A stretch of DNA of 64,000 nt. It comes from Roseburia sp. AF12-17LB. Its GTDB lineage: Bacteria > Bacillota > Clostridia > Lachnospirales > Lachnospiraceae. The notes beneath the pieces were generated by a model that saw nothing but the letters and a program-made list of their open reading frames with translations, made no database searches and was not told the DNA's origin. Shown piece by piece: positions 8,275-18,853 of this stretch. Every line of letters begins with the position of its first letter. Position 1 is the first letter of the stretch. The position numbers were made by a program, and so were the translations under genes. Location: positions 124,001 to 188,000 of the forward strand of contig NZ_QUHR01000006.1 of the NCBI RefSeq assembly GCF_003479605.1, given 5' to 3'.

Positions 8275-8973
8275 GTGAGCAGATTACATGAATTTGAAGA
8301 AGTGATAGGATATCATTTCAACAATCAGGGATTATTAAGACAGGCATTAACCCATAGTTCCTATGCCAATGAAAGACATATGAAGAAGCACTCAGATAAT
8401 GAGCGGCTGGAATTCTTAGGCGATGCAGTGCTTGAGGTTACATCCAGTGAATTCTTATACCAGAAGTATCCGGATTATTCGGAAGGTGAACTGACCAAGC
8501 TCCGGGCAAGCCTTGTGTGTGAGCCGACACTGGCATTTTGTACCAGAGCAATTGATTTGGGAAAATATCTGTATCTGGGAAAAGGAGAGGATTTAACAGG
8601 AGGAAGAAATCGGAAATCCATTCTTTCGGATGCATTGGAAGCAGTAATAGGAGCAATTTTTCTGGATGGTGGTTTTGCTAATGCAAAAGAGTTTGTGTTA
8701 AAATACATTCTGACAGACATTGAGCACAAACAGCTCTTTTATGATAGCAAGACTATCCTGCAGGAGATAGTACAGGCAGGATATAATGAAGAACTGAATT
8801 ATCAGTTGATCCGGGAAGAAGGACCGGATCATGATAAGCGGTTTGTGGTAGAAGCCAGAATCGGAGAAAAGTCCATTGGAGAGGGAATGGGACATACAAA
8901 GAAAGCAGCAGAACAGGAAGCTGCATATCAGGCGCTGCTTAAGCTGAAACAGCAGGAGAATAAGCGCTCTTAA
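8275..8973 (+). CDS. rnc: Ribonuclease III
   Basis: The 232-residue double-strand-specific endoribonuclease processes rRNA precursors and structured mRNAs. The catalytic domain carries the signature NERLEFLGDAVLE (residues 42-54) with the metal-binding acidic residues, and DALEAVIGAIFLDGG further on. The C-terminal double-stranded RNA-binding domain covers about residues 160-228 (GMGHTKKAAEQEAA). Translation begins at GTG 8275, with AGAAGGAGA five bases upstream. The smc start is 12 bases after its stop. Transcripts of the fold-back elements in this window would be natural substrates; that is inference. Confidence 0.96.
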   Translation: MSRLHEFEEVIGYHFNNQGLLRQALTHSSYANERHMKKHSDNERLEFLGDAVLEVTSSEFLYQKYPDYSEGELTKLRASLVCEPTLAFCTRAIDLGKYLYLGKGEDLTGGRNRKSILSDALEAVIGAIFLDGGFANAKEFVLKYILTDIEHKQLFYDSKTILQEIVQAGYNEELNYQLIREEGPDHDKRFVVEARIGEKSIGEGMGHTKKAAEQEAAYQALLKLKQQENKRS

Positions 8974-8985
8974 ACGGAGGAAGTT

Positions 8986-11900
8986 ATGTATCTCAAAAGT
9001 ATTGAAATTCACGGTTTTAAATCATTTGCAAATAAAATTGTATTTGATTTTCACAACGGAATCACAGGCATTGTGGGGCCAAACGGTAGTGGAAAAAGTA
9101 ATGTTGCGGACGCAGTGCGCTGGGTATTGGGAGAACAGAGTGCCAAGCAGCTTCGTGGCGCAAGTATGCAGGATGTTATTTTTGCGGGAACAGAGAATCG
9201 TAAGCCATTAAGTTATGCATATGTTGCGATTACATTAGACAATGCAGACCATCAGCTTGCGGTAGATTATTCAGAAGTAACGGTAGCCCGAAGAGTATAC
9301 CGTTCCGGAGAAAGTGAATATCTTATCAATGGCAATCCATGCCGTCTGAAGGATGTAAGCGAGCTTTTTTATGATACCGGTATCGGTAAAGAAGGTTATT
9401 CTATTATCGGACAGGGTCAGATTGAGCGAATCTTAAGCGGTAAGCCGGAGGAAAGAAGAGAACTTTTCGATGAAGCGGCAGGAATTGTAAAATATAAGAG
9501 AAGAAAAGTAACCGCCCAGAAGAAATTAGAAAGTGAGCGGGAGAACCTGGTACGTGTCAATGACATTTTGACAGAGTTGGAGCGTCAGGTAGGACCGTTG
9601 GAGAAACAGTCAGAGACCGCAAGAATCTATCTTAAGAAAAAGGAAGAGTTAAAGACCTTGGATGTTAACATGTTCCTTTTAGAGATGGAGCGGATTGAGA
9701 CCCAGACCAAAGAAGTAGAAGAAAAGTTTAAAATTGCAGATACCCAGTTAAAAGAAGACAACGAGGCATACGAGAATATCAAAGCGGAGTATGAGAAAAA
9801 AGAGCAGGACATGGAAGAAATGGATGCGAAAATCACAGAAATCCGCGAAGAACTCAGCAATACCAATGTCATGAAGGGAAAACTGGAAGGTCAGATTAAT
9901 GTATTAAATGAGCAGATTAAGGCTGCACAGATGACAGATGACAGCTTAAAAGCACGTTTGGAGCAGTTAGAAAGTGACCGGAAAGAAAGAAAAGAACAGC
10001 AGGAGCATTATCTTGCACAGAAGCAGGAAATTGACAGCCAGGTAGCAGAGATTGAAGCACGCAAGCAGGCAGCTTCTGATGAGTTAGAAAAGATTCAGAA
10101 GGAAATTGCCCGCTGTACGCAGGGCATCGAAGAAGGCAAGAATGAGATTATTGAGATTCTGAATAATAAAGCTTCCACAAAAGCAAAATTACAGAAATTC
10201 GATACCATGGCAGAGCAGGTAAATATCCGCAAAGCCCAGTTGAATCAGCGTCTCTTAAAGCGTAAAAGCGAAGAAGCAGATTTGCAGAGTGTATTGTCAG
10301 AATATCAGGACAAATTAGCAGAAGTAAGTCGTGAGATTGAAGCATTAAAGGCAAAAGAAAAAGAGACTGCAGACTTAATTCAAAGCTGGCGTAAGAAAAC
10401 AGCAGAGAACCGGAGTGCCTTAGAAAAAGCAACTATTGATTATAATAAGGGAGAATCCCGTCTTGAGACCTTAAAAAATATTGCAGAGCGTTATGAAGGC
10501 TATGGAAACAGTATCCGTAAGGTAATGGAGCAGAAGGATAAGGAAGGCGGAATCCTCGGCGTTGTGGCAGACCTCATTCAGGTGGACAAGAAGTATGAGA
10601 CAGCCATTGAAGTTGCACTCAGTGGAAATATCCAGAACATTGTTACGAAAGATGAGCAGACAGCAAAGAAAATGATTGCTTATCTGAAACAGAATCGTCT
10701 GGGACGTGCCACATTCCTGCCGTTGACCAGTGTTACCGGTAAGGATAACAGCAAGCAGGATGTATTTTTAAAAGAAGAAGGCGTAATCGGAAAGGCAGAT
10801 ACACTGGTAAAACATGATGCAAAATTTGACGGTGTAATGTCCTATCTTCTTGGAAGAGTCTTTGTTATGGACTCCATTGACCATGCGTTGGCACTGGCGA
10901 AGAAGAGCCATTATTCTTTACATATGGTAACCTTGGAGGGTGAGTATTTAAGCCCGGGTGGTTCCATTGCCGGTGGTGCCTTTAAGAATACCGGTAATCT
11001 TCTGGGAAGAAAACGCGAAATTGACGATTTGACGAAGAGACTGGAAGAACTGAAGAAAACCATTGCATCCTGCAAGGAGCGGAGCGAAGAAATCCGCACT
11101 GCACAGGAACTTGCCATGCAGGATATGGAAAAGGTACGGACTGATTTACAGGAACAGTATTTACAGCAGAATACAGCCAGGATGAATGTAGACCGTACCT
11201 TGCAGCAGAAGAATGAAAGCGAGAGCGTATTTGAAGGCTTAAAGAATGAGAGCCAGGATATTGAAGAACAGTTGACGGATATTAAGAAGGGCAAGGAACG
11301 TACGGAAGAGGAAATCAAAGAAGCAGAAGTACGGGAAGAAGAAATCAAAGCCCAGGCAGAGCAGTTCCAGGTGATTTTAGAAGAACAGATGAAACTGGAA
11401 GAGGCTGCAACTGAAGCTGTTTCCAAGGTGCAGTTAGAGGAAGCCGGATTCACACAGAAACAGGAATTCATACAGGAAAACTTAGAACGTGTGGAAGAAG
11501 AGTTAGAGCGTGTATACAAGAATCAGGAGTCTTTGAAGAATCAGTCAGCAGAATCCAAAGAAGATGCAAAACGTCATGAGGCAGACATTGAAGCCATCCG
11601 AAAGACCATTCTTGCATCCGATGAGAATTATGCGGCATTGAATCAGAAGCTTTCTGAGAGCATTGCTGCAAAAGAACAGATGTCAGCAGAGTATAAGGGA
11701 TTCTTTGAACGAAGAGAAGAGATTTCCAAGCGGATTGCAAATCTTGACAAAGAGATTTTCCGACTGAACAGCCAGAGAGAGAAGTTAGAAGAGGCAGGTG
11801 AATACCAGACCAATTATATGTGGGAGGAATATGAGCTGACTCCGCATAACGCATTGCTGCTTCGCAATGAAGAATATCAGGATTTGCCGGAACTTAAGAA

Positions 11901-12546
11901 ACAGATTTACGGTATCAAGGATGATATCCGAAAATTGGGTGATGTCAATGTCAATGCCATTGAAGAATATAAAGAAATCAGTGAACGTTATACGTTTTTA
12001 AAGACGCAGCATGATGATTTGGTAGAAGCAGAGCAGACGCTGGTGGGTATCATTGAAGATCTGGATACCGGAATGCGCAAGCAGTTTACCGAGAAGTTTG
12101 CGGAAATCCAGCATGAATTTGACAAGGCATTTAAGGATCTCTTTGGTGGTGGTAAAGGAACCTTAGAGTTAGTCGAGGATGAGGACATCTTAGAGTGCGG
12201 CATCCGTATTATTGCACAGCCACCTGGAAAGAAGCTGCAGAACATGATGCAGTTGTCCGGTGGAGAGAAATCGTTGACAGCCATTGCACTGTTATTTGCA
12301 ATTCAGAACTTAAAGCCATCTCCATTCTGTCTTTTAGACGAGATTGAGGCAGCGTTAGATGATTCTAACGTAGGACGTTTTGCAAAATATCTGCATAAAT
12401 TAACGAAGAATACGCAGTTTATTATCATTACGCACCGAAGAGGAACCATGGCAGCAGCCGACCGCCTGTACGGAATTACCATGCAGGAGAAGGGTGTATC
12501 CACACTGGTAAGTGTAAATCTGATTGAAGAAGATTTAGATAAATAA
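8986..12546 (+). CDS. smc: Chromosome partition protein Smc
   Basis: The 1186-residue SMC ATPase of the SMC-ScpAB condensin organises and segregates the chromosome. It has Walker [10 protein letters not shown] (residues 31-39) in the N-terminal head, a long coiled coil, the hinge around residues 515-670 ([11 protein letters not shown], then [14 protein letters not shown] and [13 protein letters not shown]), a second coiled coil, and the C-terminal head with ABC signature [10 protein letters not shown] and Walker [13 protein letters not shown]. Full length. GGAGG precedes the ATG. It lies between rnc and ftsY in one transcription unit. Confidence 0.97.
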   Translation: MYLKSIEIHGFKSFANKIVFDFHNGITGIVGPNGSGKSNVADAVRWVLGEQSAKQLRGASMQDVIFAGTENRKPLSYAYVAITLDNADHQLAVDYSEVTVARRVYRSGESEYLINGNPCRLKDVSELFYDTGIGKEGYSIIGQGQIERILSGKPEERRELFDEAAGIVKYKRRKVTAQKKLESERENLVRVNDILTELERQVGPLEKQSETARIYLKKKEELKTLDVNMFLLEMERIETQTKEVEEKFKIADTQLKEDNEAYENIKAEYEKKEQDMEEMDAKITEIREELSNTNVMKGKLEGQINVLNEQIKAAQMTDDSLKARLEQLESDRKERKEQQEHYLAQKQEIDSQVAEIEARKQAASDELEKIQKEIARCTQGIEEGKNEIIEILNNKASTKAKLQKFDTMAEQVNIRKAQLNQRLLKRKSEEADLQSVLSEYQDKLAEVSREIEALKAKEKETADLIQSWRKKTAENRSALEKATIDYNKGESRLETLKNIAERYEGYGNSIRKVMEQKDKEGGILGVVADLIQVDKKYETAIEVALSGNIQNIVTKDEQTAKKMIAYLKQNRLGRATFLPLTSVTGKDNSKQDVFLKEEGVIGKADTLVKHDAKFDGVMSYLLGRVFVMDSIDHALALAKKSHYSLHMVTLEGEYLSPGGSIAGGAFKNTGNLLGRKREIDDLTKRLEELKKTIASCKERSEEIRTAQELAMQDMEKVRTDLQEQYLQQNTARMNVDRTLQQKNESESVFEGLKNESQDIEEQLTDIKKGKERTEEEIKEAEVREEEIKAQAEQFQVILEEQMKLEEAATEAVSKVQLEEAGFTQKQEFIQENLERVEEELERVYKNQESLKNQSAESKEDAKRHEADIEAIRKTILASDENYAALNQKLSESIAAKEQMSAEYKGFFERREEISKRIANLDKEIFRLNSQREKLEEAGEYQTNYMWEEYELTPHNALLLRNEEYQDLPELKKQIYGIKDDIRKLGDVNVNAIEEYKEISERYTFLKTQHDDLVEAEQTLVGIIEDLDTGMRKQFTEKFAEIQHEFDKAFKDLFGGGKGTLELVEDEDILECGIRIIAQPPGKKLQNMMQLSGGEKSLTAIALLFAIQNLKPSPFCLLDEIEAALDDSNVGRFAKYLHKLTKNTQFIIITHRRGTMAAADRLYGITMQEKGVSTLVSVNLIEEDLDK

Positions 12547-12551
12547 GAGAA

Positions 12552-13547
12552 ATGAACAGAGAAAGAAGTGACAAGATGGAAGAAGAAAAGAAAGAGAAAA
12601 AAGGCTTTTTTGCCCGCCTTGTATCAGGATTAACCAAGACAAGAGATAACATTGTATCCGGTATTGATTCTGTATTTCATGGATTTTCACATATTGATGA
12701 TGATTTCTATGAAGAAATCGAAGAGATTCTGATTATGGGAGACCTTGGTGTACATGCCACAGAGGCAATTTTGGACAAGTTAAAGGAACGTGTCAAAGAA
12801 GAAAAAATCAAAGAGCCGGCAGACTGTAAAGAGCTTCTGATTCAGAGTATCAAAGAGCAGATGGATGTAGGCGAGACTGCATACCGCTTCGAGGAAGAAA
12901 AATCTGTCGTTTTAGTCATTGGTGTAAACGGAGTCGGAAAGACAACCTCTGTTGGCAAGCTGGCAGGTAAATTAAAGAGTCAGGGTAAACGCGTGGTTTT
13001 AGCTGCGGCAGATACCTTCCGTGCAGCGGCAGGAGACCAGTTAAAGGAATGGGCGAACCGTGCCGGAGTAGACATGATTGGCGGCCAGGAGGGTGCTGAC
13101 CCGGGCTCTGTGGTATACGATGCAGTAGCAGCTGCGAAAGCAAGAAAGGCAGATGTCCTTTTGTGCGATACTGCCGGACGGCTTCATAACAAGAAAAATC
13201 TGATGGAAGAACTTCGCAAAATCAACCGTATTCTGGAAAAAGAGTATTCTGATGCATACCGCGAGACCTTGGTAGTATTGGATGCTACAACCGGACAGAA
13301 TGCACTGGCACAGGCAAGACAGTTTGCAGAGGTGGCAGACATTACCGGAATTATTTTAACGAAAATGGACGGAACCGCAAAAGGTGGTATCGCAGTTGCC
13401 ATTCAGTCAGAACTTGGCATCCCTGTAAAATATATCGGTGTCGGTGAAACCATAGATGATTTACAGAAATTTGATTCCGGGCAGTTTGTAAATGCATTGT
13501 TTGATGTAAAGGAAGATTCGGGAGAAGAAGGAGAGACAGAATGTTAA
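12552..13547 (+). CDS. ftsY: Signal recognition particle receptor FtsY
   Basis: The 331-residue SRP receptor GTPase delivers nascent membrane proteins to the translocon. A short charged N-terminal A region is followed by the NG domain with G1 GVNGVGKTT (residues 124-132), AADTFRAAA, DTAGR and TKMDG. An alternative ATG at 12576 (MEEEKKEKK) would shorten it by eight residues; neither start has a strong ribosome binding site. It starts six bases after the smc stop and overlaps ilvA by seven bases, so the two may be translationally coupled. Confidence 0.95.
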   Translation: MNRERSDKMEEEKKEKKGFFARLVSGLTKTRDNIVSGIDSVFHGFSHIDDDFYEEIEEILIMGDLGVHATEAILDKLKERVKEEKIKEPADCKELLIQSIKEQMDVGETAYRFEEEKSVVLVIGVNGVGKTTSVGKLAGKLKSQGKRVVLAAADTFRAAAGDQLKEWANRAGVDMIGGQEGADPGSVVYDAVAAAKARKADVLLCDTAGRLHNKKNLMEELRKINRILEKEYSDAYRETLVVLDATTGQNALAQARQFAEVADITGIILTKMDGTAKGGIAVAIQSELGIPVKYIGVGETIDDLQKFDSGQFVNALFDVKEDSGEEGETEC

Positions 13548-14752
13548 CATTAGATAAATTTGAAGAAGCAAGTGAAAAAGTAAAAGAAGTAACTTTGGAG
13601 ACCAAATTAATTTACAGCAATTATTTGAGTGAGCAGACCGGTAACAAAGTATATCTGAAACCAGAAAATATGCAGTTTACCGGAGCATATAAGGTACGTG
13701 GTGCCTATTATAAAATCAGCACTTTATCCGAAGAAGAAAGAGAGAGGGGACTGATTACCGCTTCCGCAGGAAACCATGCCCAGGGTGTTGCCTATGCAGC
13801 AAAATGCTATGGCTGTAAAGCAACCATCGTTATGCCAACCACAACACCACTGATTAAAGTAAACCGTACCAAGAGCTATGGTGCTGATGTAGTACTTTAT
13901 GGAGATGTTTATGATGAAGCATGTGCACATGCTTATGAACTGGCTGAGAAGCATGGATATACCTTTATCCATCCTTTTGATGATTTGACGGTTGCAACCG
14001 GTCAGGGAACCATAGCCATGGAAATCTTTAAAGAACTTCCACTGGTTGAGTATATTTTAGTTCCAATCGGAGGAGGCGGACTGGCAACCGGTGTTTCCAC
14101 TCTTGCCAAATTACTGAATCCAAAGATTAAAGTGATTGGTGTAGAACCGGCTGGAGCAAATTGTATGCAGGCTTCCTTTAAGGAGGGTAAGGTTACAACA
14201 CTTCCGGCAGTAAATACCATTGCAGATGGTACCGCAGTAAAGACTCCGGGAGAAAAAATCTTCCCATATATTCAGAAGAACTTAGACGATATCATCACCG
14301 TAAGTGATGATGAGCTGGTCGTATCTTTCCTTGATATGGTAGAAAACCATAAGATGGTGGTAGAGAACTCCGGTTTACTTACCGTTGCCGCATTAAAGCA
14401 TCTGAATGTGAAAGACAAACGGGTCGTATCCATCCTGAGCGGTGGAAACATGGATGTCATTACCATGTCTTCCGTTGTTCAGCAGGGACTTATTTTCCGC
14501 GACAGAATCTTTACTGTATCTGTACTGCTTCCGGATAAGCCGGGTGAGCTTTGTAAAGTGTCCGGAATCATCGCAAGAGAGCAGGGAAATGTTATCAAGC
14601 TGGAGCATAACCAGTTTGTAACAACCAACCGTACCGCGGCAGTTGAACTTCGCATTACATTAGAGTGCTTTGGACCGGAGCATAAACAGCAGATTATCAA
14701 TGCTTTGGAAAAAGAAGGCTATAAACCAAAACAGGTTCGTACCAGCCTGTAA
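13541..14752 (+). CDS. ilvA: Threonine ammonia-lyase with ACT domain
   Basis: The 403-residue PLP enzyme deaminates threonine to 2-oxobutyrate, either for isoleucine synthesis or as catabolism. The PLP lysine is K51 in GAYKVRGAY. SAGNHAQGVA and the PLP phosphate loop GGGGLATG are present. An ACT-like regulatory domain (VLLPDKPGELCKVSGII, from about residue 325) suggests amino-acid feedback. Length and single ACT domain fit the TdcB/short IlvA class rather than the long E. coli form. Its ATG lies inside the ftsY stop region, and a terminator follows. Confidence 0.92.
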   Translation: MLTLDKFEEASEKVKEVTLETKLIYSNYLSEQTGNKVYLKPENMQFTGAYKVRGAYYKISTLSEEERERGLITASAGNHAQGVAYAAKCYGCKATIVMPTTTPLIKVNRTKSYGADVVLYGDVYDEACAHAYELAEKHGYTFIHPFDDLTVATGQGTIAMEIFKELPLVEYILVPIGGGGLATGVSTLAKLLNPKIKVIGVEPAGANCMQASFKEGKVTTLPAVNTIADGTAVKTPGEKIFPYIQKNLDDIITVSDDELVVSFLDMVENHKMVVENSGLLTVAALKHLNVKDKRVVSILSGGNMDVITMSSVVQQGLIFRDRIFTVSVLLPDKPGELCKVSGIIAREQGNVIKLEHNQFVTTNRTAAVELRITLECFGPEHKQQIINALEKEGYKPKQVRTSL

Positions 14753-14829
14753 GGGACGTTTATTGGAAAAGGATATTTTTCAATTTCTTTGCAGACAGAA
14801 GAAAAAAGTATAGTTTGTAATAAAATAGA

Positions 14830-14879
14830 AAAAGCCGCATTGGAGAGGAAGAAAAACTTCAGCTCTGATGCGGCTTTTG
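14830..14879. terminator. Bidirectional terminator between ilvA and the DUF5050 gene
   Basis: AAAAGCCGCAT (14830-14840) pairs with ATGCGGCTTTT (14868-14878). A and T runs flank it so it can serve both converging genes. Confidence 0.83.
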
Positions 14880-14889
14880 GAATGGTAGA

Positions 14890-15909
14890 TTATAATTTCT
14901 CCGGCGTAAATACACCGATATCATTTCCGGTTCCGCTAAGTGGCATCTGATAACAGGCAGAGTCATTGCCGTATTCATAGAAGTAAAGGTACTGTGAGGT
15001 GGTATGTAATGCGGTATAATTACCGGATATCAGTAATTCCTCATTGCTTCCGTCGGTGAGACAGCGGTAGATACCGGCACCCTCGCCATTTTTCTGATAA
15101 TAGATATAATCCCCGGTGACGTTGTAGCAGTCAATTCTGGATGGGATGATAAGGTTGGCAGTACCGCTGCTTAAGGAATAAGTGCTTAGTCCATAATCGT
15201 TGTCTCCATCCATGTAATAAGCCGTGTCATTGATTACAGTCGGTTCATAACAGGTGCAGCTATAGAGTGTAGCAACAGAGTTGTCGGCAGTATCAAGCTG
15301 CAGGAGAGAGTGGGAATCGTTTTCGCCATTAAAGTACATATACTGTCCATTAGAGGAGCAGGTCTTATAAGGAAACTTAGAAACCTGTTCTTTTTTTGTG
15401 CCGTCGATCTTTATCCGATACAGGGTAGAAGCCGTTTCTTTGTCATAGTGGATATAGTAAATATAATTTCCGTACAGTCCAGCATAAAGACTTGGGTCGT
15501 CATCTAAAATGGTAACCCTGCCTCCATCACGGTTGATACGGCATAAGCTGTTAGTTCCAAAATTCAGAAAAGAGAAATTAGTATCCTCACTCTTGTTGTT
15601 TCGGACATAGTAAACATAGTGATCATCTGCATTGATATAAGAGACGGTATCATCGGAAAGCTTCTTCATATCAGAACCATCAGGATTCATGGAATAGAGT
15701 CGGTGGTTGTCGGAAGGATTACTGAAGAAAACAGTGCCGTTGCTTTCACAGAAAAGTCCACCGTTATAAAGATTACCGGCAGAATTTCCATTGACATAAC
15801 CGGAATTCATTTTTGTGCGGTTAAGAAAATGAATCAGACAAAACACTGTAATCAGAATAAGAATAATTGCAATCGTGATAAAGAGCTGTTTTTTTCGTTT
15901 GTTTTTCAT
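14890..15909 (-). CDS. DUF5050-type membrane-anchored repeat protein
   Basis: Product of 339 residues with a basic N-terminus and one hydrophobic segment (about residues 8-29), then an outside domain of repeated short strands with aromatic-rich motifs such as NYIYYIHYDKE, HYVYYVRNN and DYIYYQKNGEG. Such repeats form a beta-propeller-like domain in DUF5050 proteins. The function is not known; a sensing or binding role outside the cell is a guess. AGGAGGATTC precedes the start. Its 5' end faces fold-back copy B. Confidence 0.7.
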   Translation of the reverse strand: MKNKRKKQLFITIAIILILITVFCLIHFLNRTKMNSGYVNGNSAGNLYNGGLFCESNGTVFFSNPSDNHRLYSMNPDGSDMKKLSDDTVSYINADDHYVYYVRNNKSEDTNFSFLNFGTNSLCRINRDGGRVTILDDDPSLYAGLYGNYIYYIHYDKETASTLYRIKIDGTKKEQVSKFPYKTCSSNGQYMYFNGENDSHSLLQLDTADNSVATLYSCTCYEPTVINDTAYYMDGDNDYGLSTYSLSSGTANLIIPSRIDCYNVTGDYIYYQKNGEGAGIYRCLTDGSNEELLISGNYTALHTTSQYLYFYEYGNDSACYQMPLSGTGNDIGVFTPEKL

Positions 15910-15926
15910 AAGAATCCTCCTTTGAT

Positions 15927-16303
15927 GTTATATGTAATCAGACGATTGTGAAATTTGGAAATACGACAGGAGGATGTTTTTCTTTCCGATATTTGACAGA
16001 ATGGCAGCTTTGTCCGGCTGATTGCGGATGCAATTTCTGTAGTCTGTTAGGGGCACTTGGAATTTCATTAATAACTGGCAACGCTGGCACAGGATGTGCC
16101 AGCGAGGCGCAAGTTGAACATGGATGTGAATTTGCGCCGGTTGCCACAACTATGTGATATAAAATGGAAATTCTTAGTGCCCCTTGCAGACGAAAGGATG
16201 TATCCGCTGCAGCCGGACAAAGTCGCTATCCAGTCAAAGCAACGGAAAGAACTTTCCTATAATATTTCCAAATTCCACAATTCTTACGATAAAAATTATA
16301 ACT
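15927..16303 (+). repeat. Fold-back element, copy B (about 377 bases)
   Basis: This lies in the divergent gap between the DUF5050 gene and pheA, in the same orientation as copy A. The head is conserved: P1 16050-16066 with 16167-16183, P2 16077-16082 with 16140-16145, P3 16082-16090 with 16096-16104 (loop of five), P4 16107-16111 with 16133-16137. The inner arms pair through TTTGTCCGGCTG with CAGCCGGACAAA, and TCTTTCCG with CGGAAAGA. The outer arms (AATTTGGAAATA with TATTTCCAAATT, GTTATA with TATAAC) still pair but do not resemble the outer arms of copies A and C. No gene inside. Confidence 0.88.
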
Positions 16304-16317
16304 TTCTTTCGGGAAAC

Positions 16318-16346
16318 TTGCAACCGAAATGGGAATGGTATATGAT
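16318..16346 (+). promoter_or_regulatory. Candidate promoter of pheA
   Basis: TTGCAA (16318-16323), 17 bases, TATGAT (16341-16346), just outside copy B and 30 bases before the pheA start. Confidence 0.5.
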
Positions 16347-16375
16347 AGAAAAAAATAATAAGGTGAAAGATAACA

Positions 16376-17506
16376 ATGAAAGATTTAAAAGAGATAAGAG
16401 CAGAAATTGACAGCGTGGACAAAGAGCTGGTGTCACTGTATGAAAAACGTATGGCACTGACCGAACAGGTGGCAGATTATAAGCTTTCTACCGGGAAAAA
16501 AGTCTTTGATAAGGCAAGGGAAGAAGAAAAGTTAGAAAAGGTAACTTCCATGGTAGATGACCCGTTTTTAAAGCGTGGAACAAGAGAACTTTTTGAACAT
16601 CTGATGAGCATGAGCAGAAAAAGGCAGTATCAGAAGCTGGCAGAAAAAGGCATTATGGAGCCGATACCATTTGAAGAGGTAGCGGCACTTCCGGATAAAA
16701 ATATAAGAATCGTATATCAGGGAGAAGAGGGCGCATACAGCCAGATGGCAATGCAGCAGTTTTTCCATGATACCACAAACAGTTATCATGTGCAGACCTG
16801 GCGGGATGCCATGGAAGCAATCGCAAAAGGAGAAGCAGATTATGCAGTGCTTCCGATTGAGAATTCTTCTGCCGGAATTGTGTCAGAAAATTATGATTTG
16901 CTGGTAGAATATGATAATTGTATCGTGGGAGAACAGATTATTCCAATAGACCACTGCCTGCTCGGAACGAAAGGCTCAAAGCTATCTGATATTGAACAGG
17001 TATATTCCCATCCGCAGGCACTGATGCAGTGTGGCAGATATTTGGACGAGCATCGGAACTGGGAAAAACACAGCTTTAAGAATACTGCCATGGCAGCAAA
17101 AAAAGTAAAAGAAGATGGTCTCCTAAGACAGGCAGCCATTGCCAGCCGTCTTACTGCCGATATTTACAGGCTTGATATATTGGACGAGCATATCCAGGAT
17201 AACAGCAATAACTGTACAAAGTTTGTCATTGTAACCGGCCGTAAGATATTCTTAAAGAATGCCGGAAAAATCAGTATCTGCTTTGAAATTCCGCATGAAA
17301 GTGGATCTCTTTATCATATGTTATCCCATTTTATTTTTAATGATTTGAACATGAATAAGATAGAATCAAGACCATTAGGAGAGCGGAACTGGGAATATCG
17401 TTTCTTTATTGACTTTGAAGGAAATTTAAATGAGAGTGCAGTAAAGAATGCATTGCATGGAATCAAAGAAGAAGCTGAAAACTTTAAAATTCTTGGAAAT
17501 TATTAG
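16376..17506 (+). CDS. pheA: Bifunctional chorismate mutase / prephenate dehydratase
   Basis: The 376-residue P-protein makes phenylpyruvate from chorismate for phenylalanine synthesis. The AroQ-type chorismate mutase domain is at about residues 1-85 (EIRAEIDSVDKELVSLYEKR). The prephenate dehydratase domain starts near residue 107 (VYQGEEGAYSQMA) and includes DYAVLPIENSSAG and NNCTKFVIV. The ACT domain from about residue 290 has the phenylalanine-binding ESRP in KIESRPLG, so feedback inhibition is expected. It begins a run of four same-strand genes with gaps of 12 to 30 bases. Confidence 0.95.
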   Translation: MKDLKEIRAEIDSVDKELVSLYEKRMALTEQVADYKLSTGKKVFDKAREEEKLEKVTSMVDDPFLKRGTRELFEHLMSMSRKRQYQKLAEKGIMEPIPFEEVAALPDKNIRIVYQGEEGAYSQMAMQQFFHDTTNSYHVQTWRDAMEAIAKGEADYAVLPIENSSAGIVSENYDLLVEYDNCIVGEQIIPIDHCLLGTKGSKLSDIEQVYSHPQALMQCGRYLDEHRNWEKHSFKNTAMAAKKVKEDGLLRQAAIASRLTADIYRLDILDEHIQDNSNNCTKFVIVTGRKIFLKNAGKISICFEIPHESGSLYHMLSHFIFNDLNMNKIESRPLGERNWEYRFFIDFEGNLNESAVKNALHGIKEEAENFKILGNY

Positions 17507-17527
17507 AAAGACAGGTAAGACATTAAG

Positions 17528-18823
17528 ATGAAACATTCAGGAGAATTAATTTTATATAAGAACTTTGAAAATGGAGAATTATTTTATAATTTTACATGGA
17601 TTTTGGAAAACTATGATAGTGAATTTTACAATCGGTCTGATATAGTAGAATTGTATTATAGATGTTTGAACCAACTGATTGAACTGGCAGTGAGCCACGG
17701 TTTTGAAGGAAATCTGTGGCACTGTTTTCTTGCGTTTATTATGGTAAATAATGAAAATGCCTACAGTACCGCCTGCGAAATGAAAGGAGCAGTAAACGGA
17801 AGTATCAATGCGATTGCAGCCCATGATTTTGCTATTTTAAAAGAAATGTTTGATTATAACTTAAATGAAGTGGCAAAGACTCTGGAAATTGATGATATGG
17901 ATGTGCTTCAGAATTTCAAGGGACCGGATGATAATGGAAGCGTATTTAACAAACGTATCCGTGACTGCATCTGTGAACTGGCTGTAGAACTGGCAGGAGC
18001 AAAGGATACCAATGCATTTCAGGACAGCGTAACCGGATTCTATGCAAGATTTGGTGTGGGAAATCTAGGCTTACATAAGGCATTCCGTATCCAGAATACC
18101 AATGGTGTTGTAGAACTGGCACCGATTACCAGAATCGCTCATGTGAAACTCGATGACCTGGTAGGCTATGAAATTGCCAAGAAGAAGCTGGTGGATAATA
18201 CAGAAGCTTTTGTAAAGGGAAAGAGTGCCAATAACTGTCTGTTGTTTGGTGATGCAGGTACCGGTAAATCAACCAGCATAAAGGCAATTGCCAATCAGTA
18301 TTATGAGCAGGGACTTCGCCTGATTGAAGTTTATAAGCATCAGTTTAAAGATTTGAACACGGTTATTTCCATGATAAAGAACCGTAATTATAAATTTATT
18401 ATATATATGGATGATTTATCTTTTGAGGAATTTGAAATTGAATACAAATATTTGAAAGCTGTAATTGAAGGTGGGCTGGAGAAGAAACCGGACAATGTGC
18501 TGATTTATGCAACCTCAAACCGCAGACATCTGATTCGTGAGAACTTTTCAGATAAAGAGGAAGTGCGTGAGGATATGCATACTTCTGACACCGTACAGGA
18601 AAAACTTTCGCTGGTATATCGTTTTGGTGTATCTATTTACTTTGGAGCACCGACCAAGAAAGAATTCCAGCAGATTGTAGTAGAACTGGCAGAAAAGCAG
18701 GGAGTACATCTTCCGGCAGAAGAGCTTTTAGCAGAAGCCAACAAATGGGAGTTAAGTCATGGTGGACTTTCCGGAAGAACCGCACAGCAGTTTATCAATT
18801 ATATGTTAGGACAGGAAGTGTAA
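17528..18823 (+). CDS. AAA ATPase, DUF815 family
   Basis: The 431-residue product has an uncharacterised helical N-terminal half and a DUF815-type AAA ATPase domain. Walker A is GDAGTGKST (residues 241-249); Walker B is FIIYMDDLSFE (about 290-300), with a DD instead of the usual DE pair as in this family. LIYATSNRRHLI looks like the sensor region. The role of DUF815 proteins is unknown. It lies 21 bases after pheA and 30 bases before the exopolyphosphatase gene, which hints at a link with polyphosphate, but this is inference. Confidence 0.87.
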   Translation: MKHSGELILYKNFENGELFYNFTWILENYDSEFYNRSDIVELYYRCLNQLIELAVSHGFEGNLWHCFLAFIMVNNENAYSTACEMKGAVNGSINAIAAHDFAILKEMFDYNLNEVAKTLEIDDMDVLQNFKGPDDNGSVFNKRIRDCICELAVELAGAKDTNAFQDSVTGFYARFGVGNLGLHKAFRIQNTNGVVELAPITRIAHVKLDDLVGYEIAKKKLVDNTEAFVKGKSANNCLLFGDAGTGKSTSIKAIANQYYEQGLRLIEVYKHQFKDLNTVISMIKNRNYKFIIYMDDLSFEEFEIEYKYLKAVIEGGLEKKPDNVLIYATSNRRHLIRENFSDKEEVREDMHTSDTVQEKLSLVYRFGVSIYFGAPTKKEFQQIVVELAEKQGVHLPAEELLAEANKWELSHGGLSGRTAQQFINYMLGQEV

Positions 18824-18853
18824 CAGAAGATTTACACAGGAGGAGGAGCACGG

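Noticed and set aside
10911..11519. Minus-strand frame of about 200 codons inside smc
   Set aside because: Antisense of coiled-coil codons, giving Ser/Phe-rich text with no family features; smc itself is certain.
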